DNA from: Bacteroidota bacterium
Lineage (GTDB): Bacteria > Bacteroidota > Bacteroidia > Chitinophagales > Chitinophagaceae
Length of the DNA: 64,000 nucleotides
Direction: 5' to 3'
NCBI GenBank assembly: GCA_023428755.1
Contig: JAEYWX010000009.1
Coordinates: 113,430 to 177,429, forward strand
The notes under the pieces are model-generated. The model saw only the letters and a program-made list of their open reading frames with translations, was not told the origin of the DNA and ran no database searches. The first letter of the stretch is position 1. Every line of letters starts with the position of its first letter. The position numbers and the translations under genes were made by a program. Of the stretch, positions 9,786-18,964 are shown piece by piece.

Positions 9786-10619
9786 TTACCTGGCAAGCGA
9801 AGTAATCTTATTCTTCCCGGTATAGCCCCAGGTTAAACTGCCCCAGTAGCTTTGCCATTGAGCTTTGGGATCATCTGTAATGCGGGTCATCGTTACACAA
9901 CTAACCATCCATTCGCCGCTGATAGTAACAGGAAAACGAATTTCACCTTTTTCATTACTGATGAACGATGTGTCAGAAACGCTGCCCGGCAGCTTGTGCC
10001 ACACACGGATTTTTGTATTTGCCAGTGGTTCACCTTTGAACAACATTTTTACACTCAAAGAATCAGCATCTTTTAATTGATATGGATGGGAGAGGGGGAT
10101 AATATCAACGGGTAAGCTGGTTTGTTTTTTATACACGGCCGTTTTTAAAGCGCCTACCTGCACAATGGTTTTAACCGAACGTTGATAGTATTCCCGTCCA
10201 ATTGAATCTGTTTCATTTTGATGAGTTCGGTAATCAATGGCCGATTGCAATCCATCTTCCTGCAAGTATGCATTGAATTTTTCTGCCTCCAGTTCAATAA
10301 ACGAATTGATGTTGTTGAAGGTAACCATGGCGGTTCCTTCTTCGTGGATGGAAAACTGTAGCGAGTCGCCTTCATTGTCTGTTACTGCTTCAGAGAGATC
10401 ATCAACAATATCGGCATAGTATAATTTCAGCTCATTGATTTTTTCTCGGTTGCCACTCCAGTTTTCACCGGTAAACGCTTCGCCCACTTTAAAACGGATG
10501 TTGATCTCTTCTGTACGGGAGAAAATATATTGCTGGGGCTCCAGCCAAAATTCATGTGCCAGCGCAGGTAGCACAAACAGTAAAATAAGTAAAGAAGAAA
10601 GCTTATACCTAACTCTCAT
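9786..10619 (-). CDS. DUF4198 domain-containing periplasmic protein
   Basis: The 277-residue protein begins with a signal peptide (LLILLFVLPALA) followed by HEFWLEPQQYIF, the hallmark start of DUF4198 proteins. It ends with an immunoglobulin-like beta segment (GEPLANTKIRVWHKLPG). The family is often found near metal uptake or TonB genes and has been suggested to bind metals, but its function is unproven. Here it lies between sucD and the Mla-type genes with 48 bases or more on each side, so the context adds no clue. Confidence 0.8.
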   Translation of the reverse strand: MRVRYKLSSLLILLFVLPALAHEFWLEPQQYIFSRTEEINIRFKVGEAFTGENWSGNREKINELKLYYADIVDDLSEAVTDNEGDSLQFSIHEEGTAMVTFNNINSFIELEAEKFNAYLQEDGLQSAIDYRTHQNETDSIGREYYQRSVKTIVQVGALKTAVYKKQTSLPVDIIPLSHPYQLKDADSLSVKMLFKGEPLANTKIRVWHKLPGSVSDTSFISNEKGEIRFPVTISGEWMVSCVTMTRITDDPKAQWQSYWGSLTWGYTGKNKITSLAR

Positions 10620-10667
10620 ATTGTTGAATTAAAACGCAGCTGTTTTAATTTCTCCCTTTTGAGGAGA

Positions 10668-11483
10668 TTACGAAGGTTTCATCAGTTCATCCATATTCCG
10701 GTCGCTGTCAATTTTTCCTTTTGCTTCAAGCATACGCATATCTTTTGCATCCTTCAAAAAGTCGGAAGCAAAAATGAATTGGTTGAGTTCTTCATTCTTA
10801 CTGAAGATGATGTCTTTATTGGACCCTTCCCATTCTTTTTGACCCTGGTGCATAAAAATGATCTTATCGCCGATTTCCATTACACTGTTCATGTCGTGTG
10901 TGTTCACAACAGTCGTCATGCCATATTCTATAGTAATTTCTTTGATAAGCTTATCAATTACCAATGATGTTTTTGGATCAAGTCCGGAGTTGGGTTCATC
11001 GCAAAACAAAAATTTTGGATTCAACACAATGGCACGTGCAATACCCACCCGTTTTTTCATACCACCGCTGATCTCTGCAGGAAATTTATCGTTGGCACCG
11101 GTAAGGTTTACCCTTGCCAATACTTCGTTTACTTTTTCATGCTTTTGTTTCGCATTGAGTTTGGTAAACATATCCAACGGAAACATTACATTTTGCTCCA
11201 CCGTCATAGAGTCAAACAAAGCCGATCCCTGAAACAGCATTCCAATTTGCTGGCGCAGCATTTTTCGTCCTTCTTCATTCATGCTGGTAATGCTTTCTCC
11301 ATCGTACAATACTTCACCACTGTCTGGTTCAAACAAACCAACCAGGCATTTCATCAGTACTGTTTTACCACTTCCGCTGGCACCAATGATCAAATTGCAT
11401 TTGCCGGTTTCCAACGTAGCCGATACGTCTTCAATCACTGTTCTGCCATCAAAGCCTTTGTGTATGTTATTGATCTCGATCAT
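10668..11483 (-). CDS. ABC transporter ATPase, MlaF-type (phospholipid transport)
   Basis: The 271-residue ATPase has Walker A GASGSGKT (about residues 36-43), signature ISGGMKKRVGIARAI and Walker B FLFCDEPNSGLDP. The MKKR after the signature and the partner permease identify it as the MlaF/Ttg2A type, which powers lipid movement between inner and outer membranes with an MCE protein. It starts three bases after the stop of the MlaE-like permease, so the two are translationally linked. No MCE-domain (MlaD) gene is within the window. Confidence 0.92.
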   Translation of the reverse strand: MIEINNIHKGFDGRTVIEDVSATLETGKCNLIIGASGSGKTVLMKCLVGLFEPDSGEVLYDGESITSMNEEGRKMLRQQIGMLFQGSALFDSMTVEQNVMFPLDMFTKLNAKQKHEKVNEVLARVNLTGANDKFPAEISGGMKKRVGIARAIVLNPKFLFCDEPNSGLDPKTSLVIDKLIKEITIEYGMTTVVNTHDMNSVMEIGDKIIFMHQGQKEWEGSNKDIIFSKNEELNQFIFASDFLKDAKDMRMLEAKGKIDSDRNMDELMKPS

Positions 11484-11486
11484 GTG

Positions 11487-12224
11487 TTACAATAATAATG
11501 CGGCCAAAGCATAGTCGGCCAATAAAATTAAAATACAACTTACGATTACTGATTTTGTACTGGCTCTTCCAATTTCAAGCGAACCACCTTGTACATGATA
11601 ACCATAATATGCCGGAATACTGGAAATAATGAAGGCATATGTGTACGTTTTGCTTAATGCAAAAAATACATTGTACGGAATAAAATCTTCCAACAAGCCA
11701 TCGTTATAAATTTCAGGGGGAAGAATGCCTGATAAAGAACCTGCCACTTTACCTCCCCAGATGCCTAACACTGCTGCAAGAATCACCAGGCAGGGAACCA
11801 CCAATAATGCCGCCACAATTTTGGGCATTATGAGATAAGCTTTTGTATTGATGCCCATGATCTCCAACGCATCGATCTGTTCGCTGATACGCATATTGCC
11901 AAGCTCCGATGCAATACGTGAACCAACAACACCGGCCAGTACAACGCAGATCAATGTGGGTGCTAATTCAAGAATGATATTATCACGCACAATTACTGCA
12001 ATAACTGTTTTGGGAATTAATGGGGTGATGAGCTGATACGCTGTTTGTACCGTTGTTACCGCACCCAGAAATACGGATATGATCACCACAATACCAATTG
12101 AACGCACACCAATCTCATTACATTGATGCATCAGCTCTTTCCAGTACAGGCGCATATTCTCCGGTTTGGAAAACATGCCTTTGATCATTAAAAGGTAACG
12201 GCCTAAGTGTGTGAAGAAATTCAT
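11487..12224 (-). CDS. MlaE-family ABC transporter permease
   Basis: The 245-residue integral membrane protein has the MlaE (DUF140) signature around RDNIILELAPTLICVVLAG and GSRIASELGNMRISEQIDAL, then several hydrophobic helices (AALLVVPCLVILAAVLGIWG and later). With the ATPase three bases downstream it should form the inner-membrane part of a phospholipid-transport complex that maintains outer-membrane asymmetry. The substrate-binding MCE component must be encoded elsewhere. Confidence 0.92.
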   Translation of the reverse strand: MNFFTHLGRYLLMIKGMFSKPENMRLYWKELMHQCNEIGVRSIGIVVIISVFLGAVTTVQTAYQLITPLIPKTVIAVIVRDNIILELAPTLICVVLAGVVGSRIASELGNMRISEQIDALEIMGINTKAYLIMPKIVAALLVVPCLVILAAVLGIWGGKVAGSLSGILPPEIYNDGLLEDFIPYNVFFALSKTYTYAFIISSIPAYYGYHVQGGSLEIGRASTKSVIVSCILILLADYALAALLL

Positions 12225-12285
12225 AGTATGTTAATGGTCAATGGCCAATTAATTTTATCAATCATTGAAGATACAATTCAAAATG

Positions 12286-12331
12286 CAAATCTCAAGTTCA
12301 GGACTGTAAGTTAACCCAAACTTGAGATTTG
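12286..12331 (-). terminator. Inverted repeat downstream of malic enzyme, possible terminator
   Basis: CAAATCTCAAGTT (12286-12298) and AACTTGAGATTTG (12319-12331) are perfect 13-bp complements separated by 20 bases. The hairpin lies between the malic enzyme stop and the MlaE start. The long loop and lack of a strong T-run make termination only possible. Confidence 0.4.
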
Positions 12332-12372
12332 ACTGTTTTGTTAGTTGCCTATTGTCAATTGCTTATCGCCTG

Positions 12373-14724
12373 TTAAAACTCATGGCTTACTTTGCGAAAC
12401 CGTTTCCACCACGGCGATTTTTTAATTGCTTCCTGTGTATTGCCTTTGCATTTCATTTGTGCATCTACAACCGAAATCAATACCATGTTGAAAATAGAAC
12501 GTACCGAACTTCCTAACTGCAGAATATGTACCGGTTTTTTCAATCCCAATAAAATAGGACCGATGGCATCTGCATCGCCTACTTCCTGCAAAAGATTGTA
12601 TGCAATATTACCGCTGGCGAGATTGGGGAAGATGAGTACATTGGGTTCGCCATTCACCAATTCACTGAACGGATAATTCTCTTTCAGTATTTCTTTATTG
12701 AAAGCAACAAGCGGTTGAATTTCGCCATCACAAACAAGATTTGGTTCACGCTCTTTTACAATTTCTCTTGCACGTGCTACTAATTTTGCTTCGTTACTGT
12801 CGCTGCTGCCAAAGTTGGAATAGCTGAGCATGGCCACACGTGGCGTAATGCCAAAAGCTCTTACTTCTTTCGCTACAAGTTGTGTAATATCAGCTAATTC
12901 ATCGGCACGTGGATTGAAATTGACGGTTGCATCTGCCAGGAACAACGGGCCACGTTTGGTAAGCATGATGTACATGCCTGCAATTTTCCGTACGTTTTCA
13001 TCTTTACCAATGATCTGCAATGCAGGACGAATGGTATCGGAATACTTGCGGCTCAATCCGCTGATCATTGCATCGGCCTCACCTGTTTCCACCATCATAC
13101 AACCAAAATGCGTACGTTCTTTCATGGCTTTGGCTGCTTCGTAACGATTCAATCCTTTGCGTTGGCGTTTCTGGAAAAACTGTTCGCCAAATTTCTGACG
13201 CATGTCTTCCTGCTCTTTGCTCTTTGGATCTAACACAGGAATTCCATCCAGATCAACAGCGTTGGCTTCTGCTTTTTCACGGATTGTTTTTTCATCACCT
13301 AACAGGATAGGATAAGCGATTCCTTCTTCATAAGCAAGTTGAGCGGCTTTTAATACTTTCACATTTTCTGCATCAGCAAACACAACACGCTTGGGATCTT
13401 TCCTTGCTTTGCTGCCAATGGCACGCATCAACTGATTGTCGATACCCAACCGGTGATTGAGTACATCTTCATACTTTTCCCAATCGGTGATGGGGTGTTG
13501 TGCCACACCACTCTCCATCGCTGCTTTTGCAACGGCGGGTGCCACATAACTCAACAAACGGGGATCAAGTGGTTTGGGAATGATATACGTTGGACCAAAC
13601 GAAATGTTTTTTTCGTTATAGGCCATGTTTACAATATCGGGCACGGGTGTTTTTGCTAACTCGGCCAATGCTTTTACAGCAGCCAGTTTCATGGCTTCGT
13701 TGATCTTGGTGGCACGCACATCCAAGGCACCACGGAAAATGTAAGGGAAGCCCAATACATTGTTCACCTGGTTAGGATAATCGCTGCGGCCTGTTGCCAT
13801 AATTACATCTGCACGTGCTGCCGTTGCTTCTTCGTAACTGATCTCCGGATCAGGGTTGGCCATGGCAAATACAATTGGTTTTTTGGCCATGCTCTTCACC
13901 ATTTCACCGGTAATAACATTGCCCACACTTAAACCAATGAACACATCCGCATTTTTAATGGCATCGGCCAAGGTCATGTCGGGATGTTTTACATGCGCTG
14001 CAAATTTTTTCTTGTTCTCGTCAAGGTCGTCACGTCCATCATGAATTACTCCCTTACGATCGAACATTAAAAAGTTTTCGTGTTTGGCACCCAGGCTTTC
14101 GTATAATAATACACAAGCCATGGCCGCAGCACCGGCACCATTTACAACAAACTTTGCTTTTTCAATTTTCTTTCCCTGTATCTCCAGTGCATTCAACAAA
14201 GCAGCTGCGCTGATGATGGCTGTACCATGCTGATCATCGTGCATCAGCGGTATTTTCATCTCTTCTTTCAGTCGCTGTTCAATGTAAAAGCATTCGGGAG
14301 ATTTGATGTCTTCGAGATTGATGCCACCAAAGGTTGGCTCCAGTGCCTTTACGATCTCCACAAATTTTTCCGGATCTTTTTCGTTGATCTCAATATCAAA
14401 TACATCAATGTCGGCAAATATTTTGAAGAGTACCCCCTTGCCTTCCATTACGGGTTTACCGGCTTCGGGACCAATATCGCCGAGACCAAGCACCGCTGTT
14501 CCATTGCTGATCACAGCTACCAGGTTTCCTTTGGCGGTATATTTATAAACGCTTTCGGGGTTGTTGTGAATTTCCATACAGGGAACGGCCACACCCGGTG
14601 AATATGCCAATGACAGATCACGCTGTGTTTTGGCTTCTTTTGTAGGAATTACTTCAATTTTTCCCGGTCTTCCTTTGGCATGATATTCCAATGCCTGTTG
14701 CCGGCGTAGTTCTTCTTTGTTCAT
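12373..14724 (-). CDS. maeB: NADP-dependent malic enzyme with C-terminal phosphotransacetylase domain
   Basis: The enzyme oxidatively decarboxylates malate to pyruvate, yielding NADPH. The 783-residue length fits the MaeB hybrid class. The malic enzyme half (about 1-430) has SLAYSPGVAVPC, GLGDIGPEAGKPVMEGK, LMHDDQHGTAII and the nucleotide-binding VVNGAGAAAMACVLL. The C-terminal half (about 440-783) is a phosphate acetyl/butyryltransferase-like domain (RVVFADAENVKVLKAA) that in known MaeB proteins is regulatory (acetyl-CoA) rather than catalytic. A TACCTTG box on the minus strand at 14772-14778 is a weak promoter candidate. Confidence 0.95.
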   Translation of the reverse strand: MNKEELRRQQALEYHAKGRPGKIEVIPTKEAKTQRDLSLAYSPGVAVPCMEIHNNPESVYKYTAKGNLVAVISNGTAVLGLGDIGPEAGKPVMEGKGVLFKIFADIDVFDIEINEKDPEKFVEIVKALEPTFGGINLEDIKSPECFYIEQRLKEEMKIPLMHDDQHGTAIISAAALLNALEIQGKKIEKAKFVVNGAGAAAMACVLLYESLGAKHENFLMFDRKGVIHDGRDDLDENKKKFAAHVKHPDMTLADAIKNADVFIGLSVGNVITGEMVKSMAKKPIVFAMANPDPEISYEEATAARADVIMATGRSDYPNQVNNVLGFPYIFRGALDVRATKINEAMKLAAVKALAELAKTPVPDIVNMAYNEKNISFGPTYIIPKPLDPRLLSYVAPAVAKAAMESGVAQHPITDWEKYEDVLNHRLGIDNQLMRAIGSKARKDPKRVVFADAENVKVLKAAQLAYEEGIAYPILLGDEKTIREKAEANAVDLDGIPVLDPKSKEQEDMRQKFGEQFFQKRQRKGLNRYEAAKAMKERTHFGCMMVETGEADAMISGLSRKYSDTIRPALQIIGKDENVRKIAGMYIMLTKRGPLFLADATVNFNPRADELADITQLVAKEVRAFGITPRVAMLSYSNFGSSDSNEAKLVARAREIVKEREPNLVCDGEIQPLVAFNKEILKENYPFSELVNGEPNVLIFPNLASGNIAYNLLQEVGDADAIGPILLGLKKPVHILQLGSSVRSIFNMVLISVVDAQMKCKGNTQEAIKKSPWWKRFRKVSHEF

Positions 14725-14866
14725 ACGTAATAGTTATTCAAACAATCGTTTTTTAGCCTTGCTAAGTGCGGCAAGGTACGAAAAGAATGAAAAGTGGGGT
14801 TAGTAGGCAGATTTTGATTTTACTTTTATATTTTCAGGAATCATTTTTTAATAACCTCTTGAATAA

Positions 14867-15619
14867 ATGCGCAGAACCTTTACAGTTTTATTTTTGCTGG
14901 TCTCTATAAGCTGTTTCCCCCAACATTATGCTGGAATTACTTTTTCGTCTGGTATAACACCTAAGTCTGCTGATTATAATGGACGATTAACAGACACCCG
15001 TATCCTACGATATCCATCATTAGGTGAAGCAACATACAAAACAGCATTTCTTTATACTGCAGGATTTGTGTATCGTTATAAAATTCAAAAATGGCAGGTC
15101 GAAGCAATTATAAATTATCAGCAAAATAATGTTCGTACAGATTTTTCCAATTTTCATCGTTCTGTTTTATTGCGGGTTAATACTTTTCATCCTTCAATTG
15201 CAATTTTAAGGAACATTATTGGGAATAAACATTTTGCTCTTTCTGCGAAGATGGGTGTAAACACAGGGTTTACTGTAGCAAAGCGAACAAGTAGTTTTGA
15301 AAACTACCAGTTTCAGGTTATAAATCCAGATACGACTAGAAGCAGGGAAATAATAGACATTAATGCTAATCATCCATCAGTTCGGCTTGCGGGGATATTT
15401 TCATTGCAGGGTGTAATTCCTCTTTCAAAAAGTTTATTGATTGAATTTGGGGCTGGACTTTATAATGAGTTTAATAAGCCGAACAAAGTGTATCACTATG
15501 AGTATATCTACAAGACAAATCCACAAACAGAATGGGAGTTGGCTTTCGAAAGTGATCGATACAATGAGCGCTATTTATTTTTGCAAGTGTCGTTATTCAA
15601 AAAAATCGGGACTAAGTAG
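14867..15619 (+). CDS. Hypothetical outer-membrane beta-barrel protein
   Basis: The 250-residue protein has a signal peptide (MRRTFTVLFLLVSIS) and alternating aromatic/hydrophobic strands ending in an outer-membrane-type segment (YLFLQVSLFKKIGTK). This looks like the small PorT-like/OMP_b-brl barrels common in Bacteroidota. No specific function is recognised. Its codons are AT-richer than the flanking lysA and maeB genes. The stop codon lies inside a hairpin shared with the convergent lysA gene. Confidence 0.65.
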   Translation: MRRTFTVLFLLVSISCFPQHYAGITFSSGITPKSADYNGRLTDTRILRYPSLGEATYKTAFLYTAGFVYRYKIQKWQVEAIINYQQNNVRTDFSNFHRSVLLRVNTFHPSIAILRNIIGNKHFALSAKMGVNTGFTVAKRTSSFENYQFQVINPDTTRSREIIDINANHPSVRLAGIFSLQGVIPLSKSLLIEFGAGLYNEFNKPNKVYHYEYIYKTNPQTEWELAFESDRYNERYLFLQVSLFKKIGTK

Positions 15620-15630
15620 TCCCGATTTTT
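15601..15630. terminator. Bidirectional terminator overlapping two stop codons
   Basis: AAAAATCGGGACT and AGTCCCGATTTTT form a perfect 13-bp stem around an AAGT loop, with A-run and T-run on either side. The stop of the upstream plus-strand gene (15617-15619) and the first base of the lysA stop region (from 15629) both fall in it, so one hairpin serves both convergent genes. Confidence 0.85.
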
Positions 15631-16837
15631 ATTGTGGAATATTCTTTAGCAAATCTTCAAAACTTTCCCGTTTACGAATCAAAATCGCTTCTCCCTCTTT
15701 CACCAACACTTCTGCCGGGCGGTAGCGGGAATTGTAATTGCTGCTCATTTCAAAACCATACGCTCCTGCATTGTGGATGCAGAGCAAATCGCCTTCATGT
15801 ATTTCGGGCAGGGTGCGGTCGCTGGCAAACGTATCTGTTTCGCAGATATAACCGGTAATCATATAATTCTTTTCTGCTCCGTTGGGGTTTGAAAGATTGC
15901 TGATGTGATGATAGGCATCATACATCATCGGTCGTATCAAATGATTGAGCCCGGTATTTACACCGGCAATGATGGTATCGCCGTTTTGCTTCAGCACATT
16001 TACTTCAGCCAGTAAATAACCACATTCACTCACTAAAAATTTACCCGGTTCAAACCACACCTGCAGTTTTCGGTTGCTGGCCAGTGGATGTGCATCAAAT
16101 GCCTGTTTTAATTTTTGACCGATCAATGCAACATCGGCTGTTTTTTCACCAGGCATGTACGGAACTTTAAATCCACCGCCCAGATCAATTACTTCCAGTT
16201 CAGGAAAATGCGGAATGAGATCGAACAACACTTCAATGCCTTTTACAAATACATCGGCATCTTTAATTTCACTGCCGGTATGGATGTGTAAGGTGCGGAT
16301 GAAAATATGATTGGCTTTTACAATTTCTTCCAGTTCCTGTATCTGTTCAACAGGAATCCCAAACTTGCTTTTGTTGTGGCCGGTTGATATTTTAATGTTG
16401 CCACCTGCCATGATGTTTGGACGAAGACGAACTCCGACCGGATATCTATGTCCGTACTTTTTCCCAAATTTTTCAAGGTTCGATAAGCTGTCAATGTTTA
16501 CATGCACACCGGCTTCTACTGCTTCTTCAATTTCAGCAAATGAAATACCATTGCTGGTGTACAAAATATTTTCGGGAGTAACACCTGCATGCAGCGCCAG
16601 TTTTACTTCATTGATGCTGCTGCAATCAATATTGCATCCAAGACTGCTGATGTATTTGATGATATGCAGGTTGGTTAATGCTTTGGATGCATAGAAGATG
16701 CGGGTATCCAATACCGAAAATGCCTGCACCAGGGTTTCGTATTGCTGCTTTATTTTTTCTGCGTGATAAACATATACCGGAGTGCCATATTGCTCGGCAA
16801 TACGGATCAATTGTTCGCTGGGAATAGTAAGGTTCAT
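15629..16837 (-). CDS. lysA: Diaminopimelate decarboxylase
   Basis: LysA converts meso-diaminopimelate to lysine, the last step of lysine synthesis, using PLP. The 402-residue protein has the fold-type III motifs: IFYASKALTN with the PLP lysine at residue 52, HIHTGSEI, the glycine-rich phosphate site DLGGGFKVPYMPGE and, C-terminally, CETDTFASD with the conserved Cys. GAYGFEMSSNYNSR is the usual end motif. A TAAATTCG element at 16858-16865 (minus strand) is a relaxed -7 box. Confidence 0.96.
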   Translation of the reverse strand: MNLTIPSEQLIRIAEQYGTPVYVYHAEKIKQQYETLVQAFSVLDTRIFYASKALTNLHIIKYISSLGCNIDCSSINEVKLALHAGVTPENILYTSNGISFAEIEEAVEAGVHVNIDSLSNLEKFGKKYGHRYPVGVRLRPNIMAGGNIKISTGHNKSKFGIPVEQIQELEEIVKANHIFIRTLHIHTGSEIKDADVFVKGIEVLFDLIPHFPELEVIDLGGGFKVPYMPGEKTADVALIGQKLKQAFDAHPLASNRKLQVWFEPGKFLVSECGYLLAEVNVLKQNGDTIIAGVNTGLNHLIRPMMYDAYHHISNLSNPNGAEKNYMITGYICETDTFASDRTLPEIHEGDLLCIHNAGAYGFEMSSNYNSRYRPAEVLVKEGEAILIRKRESFEDLLKNIPQ

Positions 16838-16904
16838 GTATCGATGTTGCTAGGCTGCGAATTTAGTTGAAAAAACGGTCGAGACGCTGCTGCCTGTAAA
16901 AAGG

Positions 16905-16927
16905 AAGCCCCGCAATTTGCGGGGCTT
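16905..16927 (-). terminator. Terminator downstream of scpB
   Basis: AAGCCCCGCAA and TTGCGGGGCTT form an 11-bp stem with a single-base centre. On the minus strand it continues into CCTTTTTAC, 6 bases past the scpB stop. Confidence 0.8.
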
Positions 16928-16932
16928 TATCG

Positions 16933-17799
16933 TTAATCATTTTTTTCTTCATCATCCTGTTCCTCTGCAGCATCATCCACTTCCTCATTTTCTTCGGTTG
17001 AAGTTTCCTCTTCTGTTGATTCAATTTCTTCGCTGGCTTCTTCCTCTTCTTCAGTTGTTACGTCTTCTGTTACTTCGTCAACAATTGTTTCATCGGCTCC
17101 GGATTCAGTTTCATCAACTTCATCAGCCGGTTGTTCAATTAAACTGCCATCTTCTGTTACTACAAGTGTTTCATTCGAAGCGAGTTCATGTTCTTCTTCG
17201 CCGGCAACCTGCAGTGTATCACTTTGAACCCCGGTTGGATCAATAATATCAGTTGGAATGATCTCTTTGATCTTCGGTAAATCTTCCGGTGAATTGATCC
17301 CAAAATAATCCATGAACGAACGGGACGTTCCATAGATCAATGGATGTCCCGGCATCTTTTCATTACGGCCAAGGATCACGATCAATTCTTTTTCTAATAA
17401 TTTCTGCACCGCATAATCGCAGTTTACACCACGAATCGCTTCCATTTCACCTTTGGTGATGGGTTGCTTGTAAGCAATAATGGACAATGTTTCCAATGCA
17501 GCCGTGCTTAAACGCTTCAGGAATTTATCGCCATTGATCTGTGCAACGGTTTTATGGTAATCTTTTTTGGTAAGAAACTGCAAACCCCCGCCACTTTCTC
17601 TTACTTCAAACGGGTAAAATTCGGCCGCATATTTTTCTTTGATGGCTTCTACAGCTGCTTCTGTTTGGTCGAGTGTGGCTCGGTCTTCTATAAAACCAAG
17701 CGCATTGTTCACCAGGTCGCACAACTCAAGCGTTGTGAGTGGACGTTCAGCCGCAAAGATCAGCGCTTCAATATGTGGGATGATTACACTTAGTTCCAT
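16933..17799 (-). CDS. scpB: SMC-Scp complex subunit ScpB with long acidic tail
   Basis: ScpB dimers bridge ScpA and SMC in chromosome condensation and segregation. Residues 1 to about 180 show the paired winged-helix ScpB domain: IPHIEALIFAAERPL, FLKRLSTAALETLSIIAYKQ and GRNEKMPGHPLIYGTS. From about residue 190 to 288 the protein is a Glu/Asp/Thr/Val-rich tail, nearly 100 residues beyond a typical ScpB, and probably disordered. The start at 17799 is preceded by a short tandem AATTTGAAAATT repeat. scpA is not adjacent. Confidence 0.93.
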   Translation of the reverse strand: MELSVIIPHIEALIFAAERPLTTLELCDLVNNALGFIEDRATLDQTEAAVEAIKEKYAAEFYPFEVRESGGGLQFLTKKDYHKTVAQINGDKFLKRLSTAALETLSIIAYKQPITKGEMEAIRGVNCDYAVQKLLEKELIVILGRNEKMPGHPLIYGTSRSFMDYFGINSPEDLPKIKEIIPTDIIDPTGVQSDTLQVAGEEEHELASNETLVVTEDGSLIEQPADEVDETESGADETIVDEVTEDVTTEEEEEASEEIESTEEETSTEENEEVDDAAEEQDDEEKND

Positions 17800-17810
17800 T
17801 TGTAATTTGA

Positions 17811-17842
17811 GAATTTGAAAATTGGAGAATTTGAAAATTAAA
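17811..17842. repeat. Two tandem copies of GAGAATTTGAAAATT
   Basis: Two 16-bp units in tandem just upstream of scpB. The core AATTTGAAAATT reappears in reverse complement (AATTTTCAAATT) upstream of the beta-CASP gene at about 31790-31815. Confidence 0.6.
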
Positions 17843-17892
17843 TGAAATCCTCCAATCTATAATTGCCTTTTACCCCTTCAGGGGATCGGGGC

Positions 17893-18795
17893 TTATCCGT
17901 TTAATGCTGCCGCACCACTTACGATCTCTGTCAATTCGGTGGTGATGGCTGCCTGGCGTGCACGGTTGTAACTGATACGGAGCGAACGCAACAATTCGTT
18001 GGCATTATCGCTGGCCTTATCCATTGCCGTCATACGTGCACCATGCTCAGAAGCATTGGCATCGAGTACGGCTTTGAATAATTGCGTATTGAGGATTTTC
18101 GGCATTAACTCGGCAACGAGTTCTTCCTTTCCCGGTTCAAAAATGAAATCAGCCTTTTTGCTAAGCTTGGTTGGAGTAGCAGCAGCTTCACTCTTCACGG
18201 CTTTTGGGATGGGCAGGAAGCGTTCCAGTTTATATTGTTGTGTAGCTGCATTTTTAAACTGACTGTACACCAGTTCCACCACATCGTATTCTCCTTTTAC
18301 AAAGGCTTCCATGGCTGCGGCTGCAGCTTTTTGCACCTGCTCAAACGAAAGTTGGAGGAAAAGGTCTTTGTATGTTTCGCTGGTTTTAAAACCAGCACGG
18401 ATCATTGCTTCGGTTCCTTTTTTACCAATACCCCATACTTCAACATTGCCTTTGCTGTGTTGCTCACTATAATTTTCTGCTACTGCCTGGCGGGCAAGTT
18501 TTACAAGGTTGGCGTTGTAACCACCGCACAAACCACGATCACTGGTAACCAGAATGATCAATACTTTATTTACCGGACGTTCTGCTGCTAACTTCATGTT
18601 CACACTGCCATCACTGTTGCTCACAATATTGCTCAGCATTTCCTGTAATTTCTGAGCATAGGGGCGCATTTGAATAATGGCATCCTGCGCTCTGCGGAGT
18701 TTGGCAGCACTCACCATTTTCATTGCTTTGGTGATCTGCTGGGTACTCTGCACACTCTTGATTCTGTTACGTACCTCTTTTAATTGTCCGGGCAT
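17893..18795 (-). CDS. atpG: F1F0 ATP synthase subunit gamma
   Basis: The gamma subunit is the rotating central shaft of ATP synthase. The 300-residue protein begins MPGQLKEVRNRIKSVQSTQQ and has ITKAMKMVSAAKLRRAQ. LLVTSDRGLCGG-type sequence appears as ILVTSDRGLCGGYN, and the conserved C-terminal helix reads YNRARQAAITTELTEIVSGA. No other atp gene is next to it: upstream is a divergent DUF3667 gene and downstream is scpB. A TACCTTTG promoter box lies 26-33 bases upstream of the ATG, consistent with its own transcription unit. Confidence 0.96.
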   Translation of the reverse strand: MPGQLKEVRNRIKSVQSTQQITKAMKMVSAAKLRRAQDAIIQMRPYAQKLQEMLSNIVSNSDGSVNMKLAAERPVNKVLIILVTSDRGLCGGYNANLVKLARQAVAENYSEQHSKGNVEVWGIGKKGTEAMIRAGFKTSETYKDLFLQLSFEQVQKAAAAAMEAFVKGEYDVVELVYSQFKNAATQQYKLERFLPIPKAVKSEAAATPTKLSKKADFIFEPGKEELVAELMPKILNTQLFKAVLDANASEHGARMTAMDKASDNANELLRSLRISYNRARQAAITTELTEIVSGAAALNG

Positions 18796-18820
18796 GTGTT
18801 TAACGTTTATTTTCCGGCCG

Positions 18821-18828
18821 CAAAGGTA
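18821..18828 (-). promoter_or_regulatory. -7 promoter box of atpG
   Basis: TACCTTTG on the minus strand matches TAnnTTTG exactly, 25 bases before the atpG start. A TTG lies about 22 bases further upstream. Confidence 0.55.
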
Positions 18829-18964
18829 ATGGAAACGGGGTTACAACCGCAAGGCCGGTTTGAATTTGTGGAAAAGGAAAATATGCATTTATTGTCTCCG
18901 GGTGGAGAAACGAAGAAGGGGAGATGGAGGGATTTTATTATTTTCACCTCAGCTAAACCTGCGT

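Noticed and set aside
10668..12224. Complete Mla phospholipid transport operon
   Set aside because: Only the permease and ATPase are present; no MCE-domain gene adjoins them.
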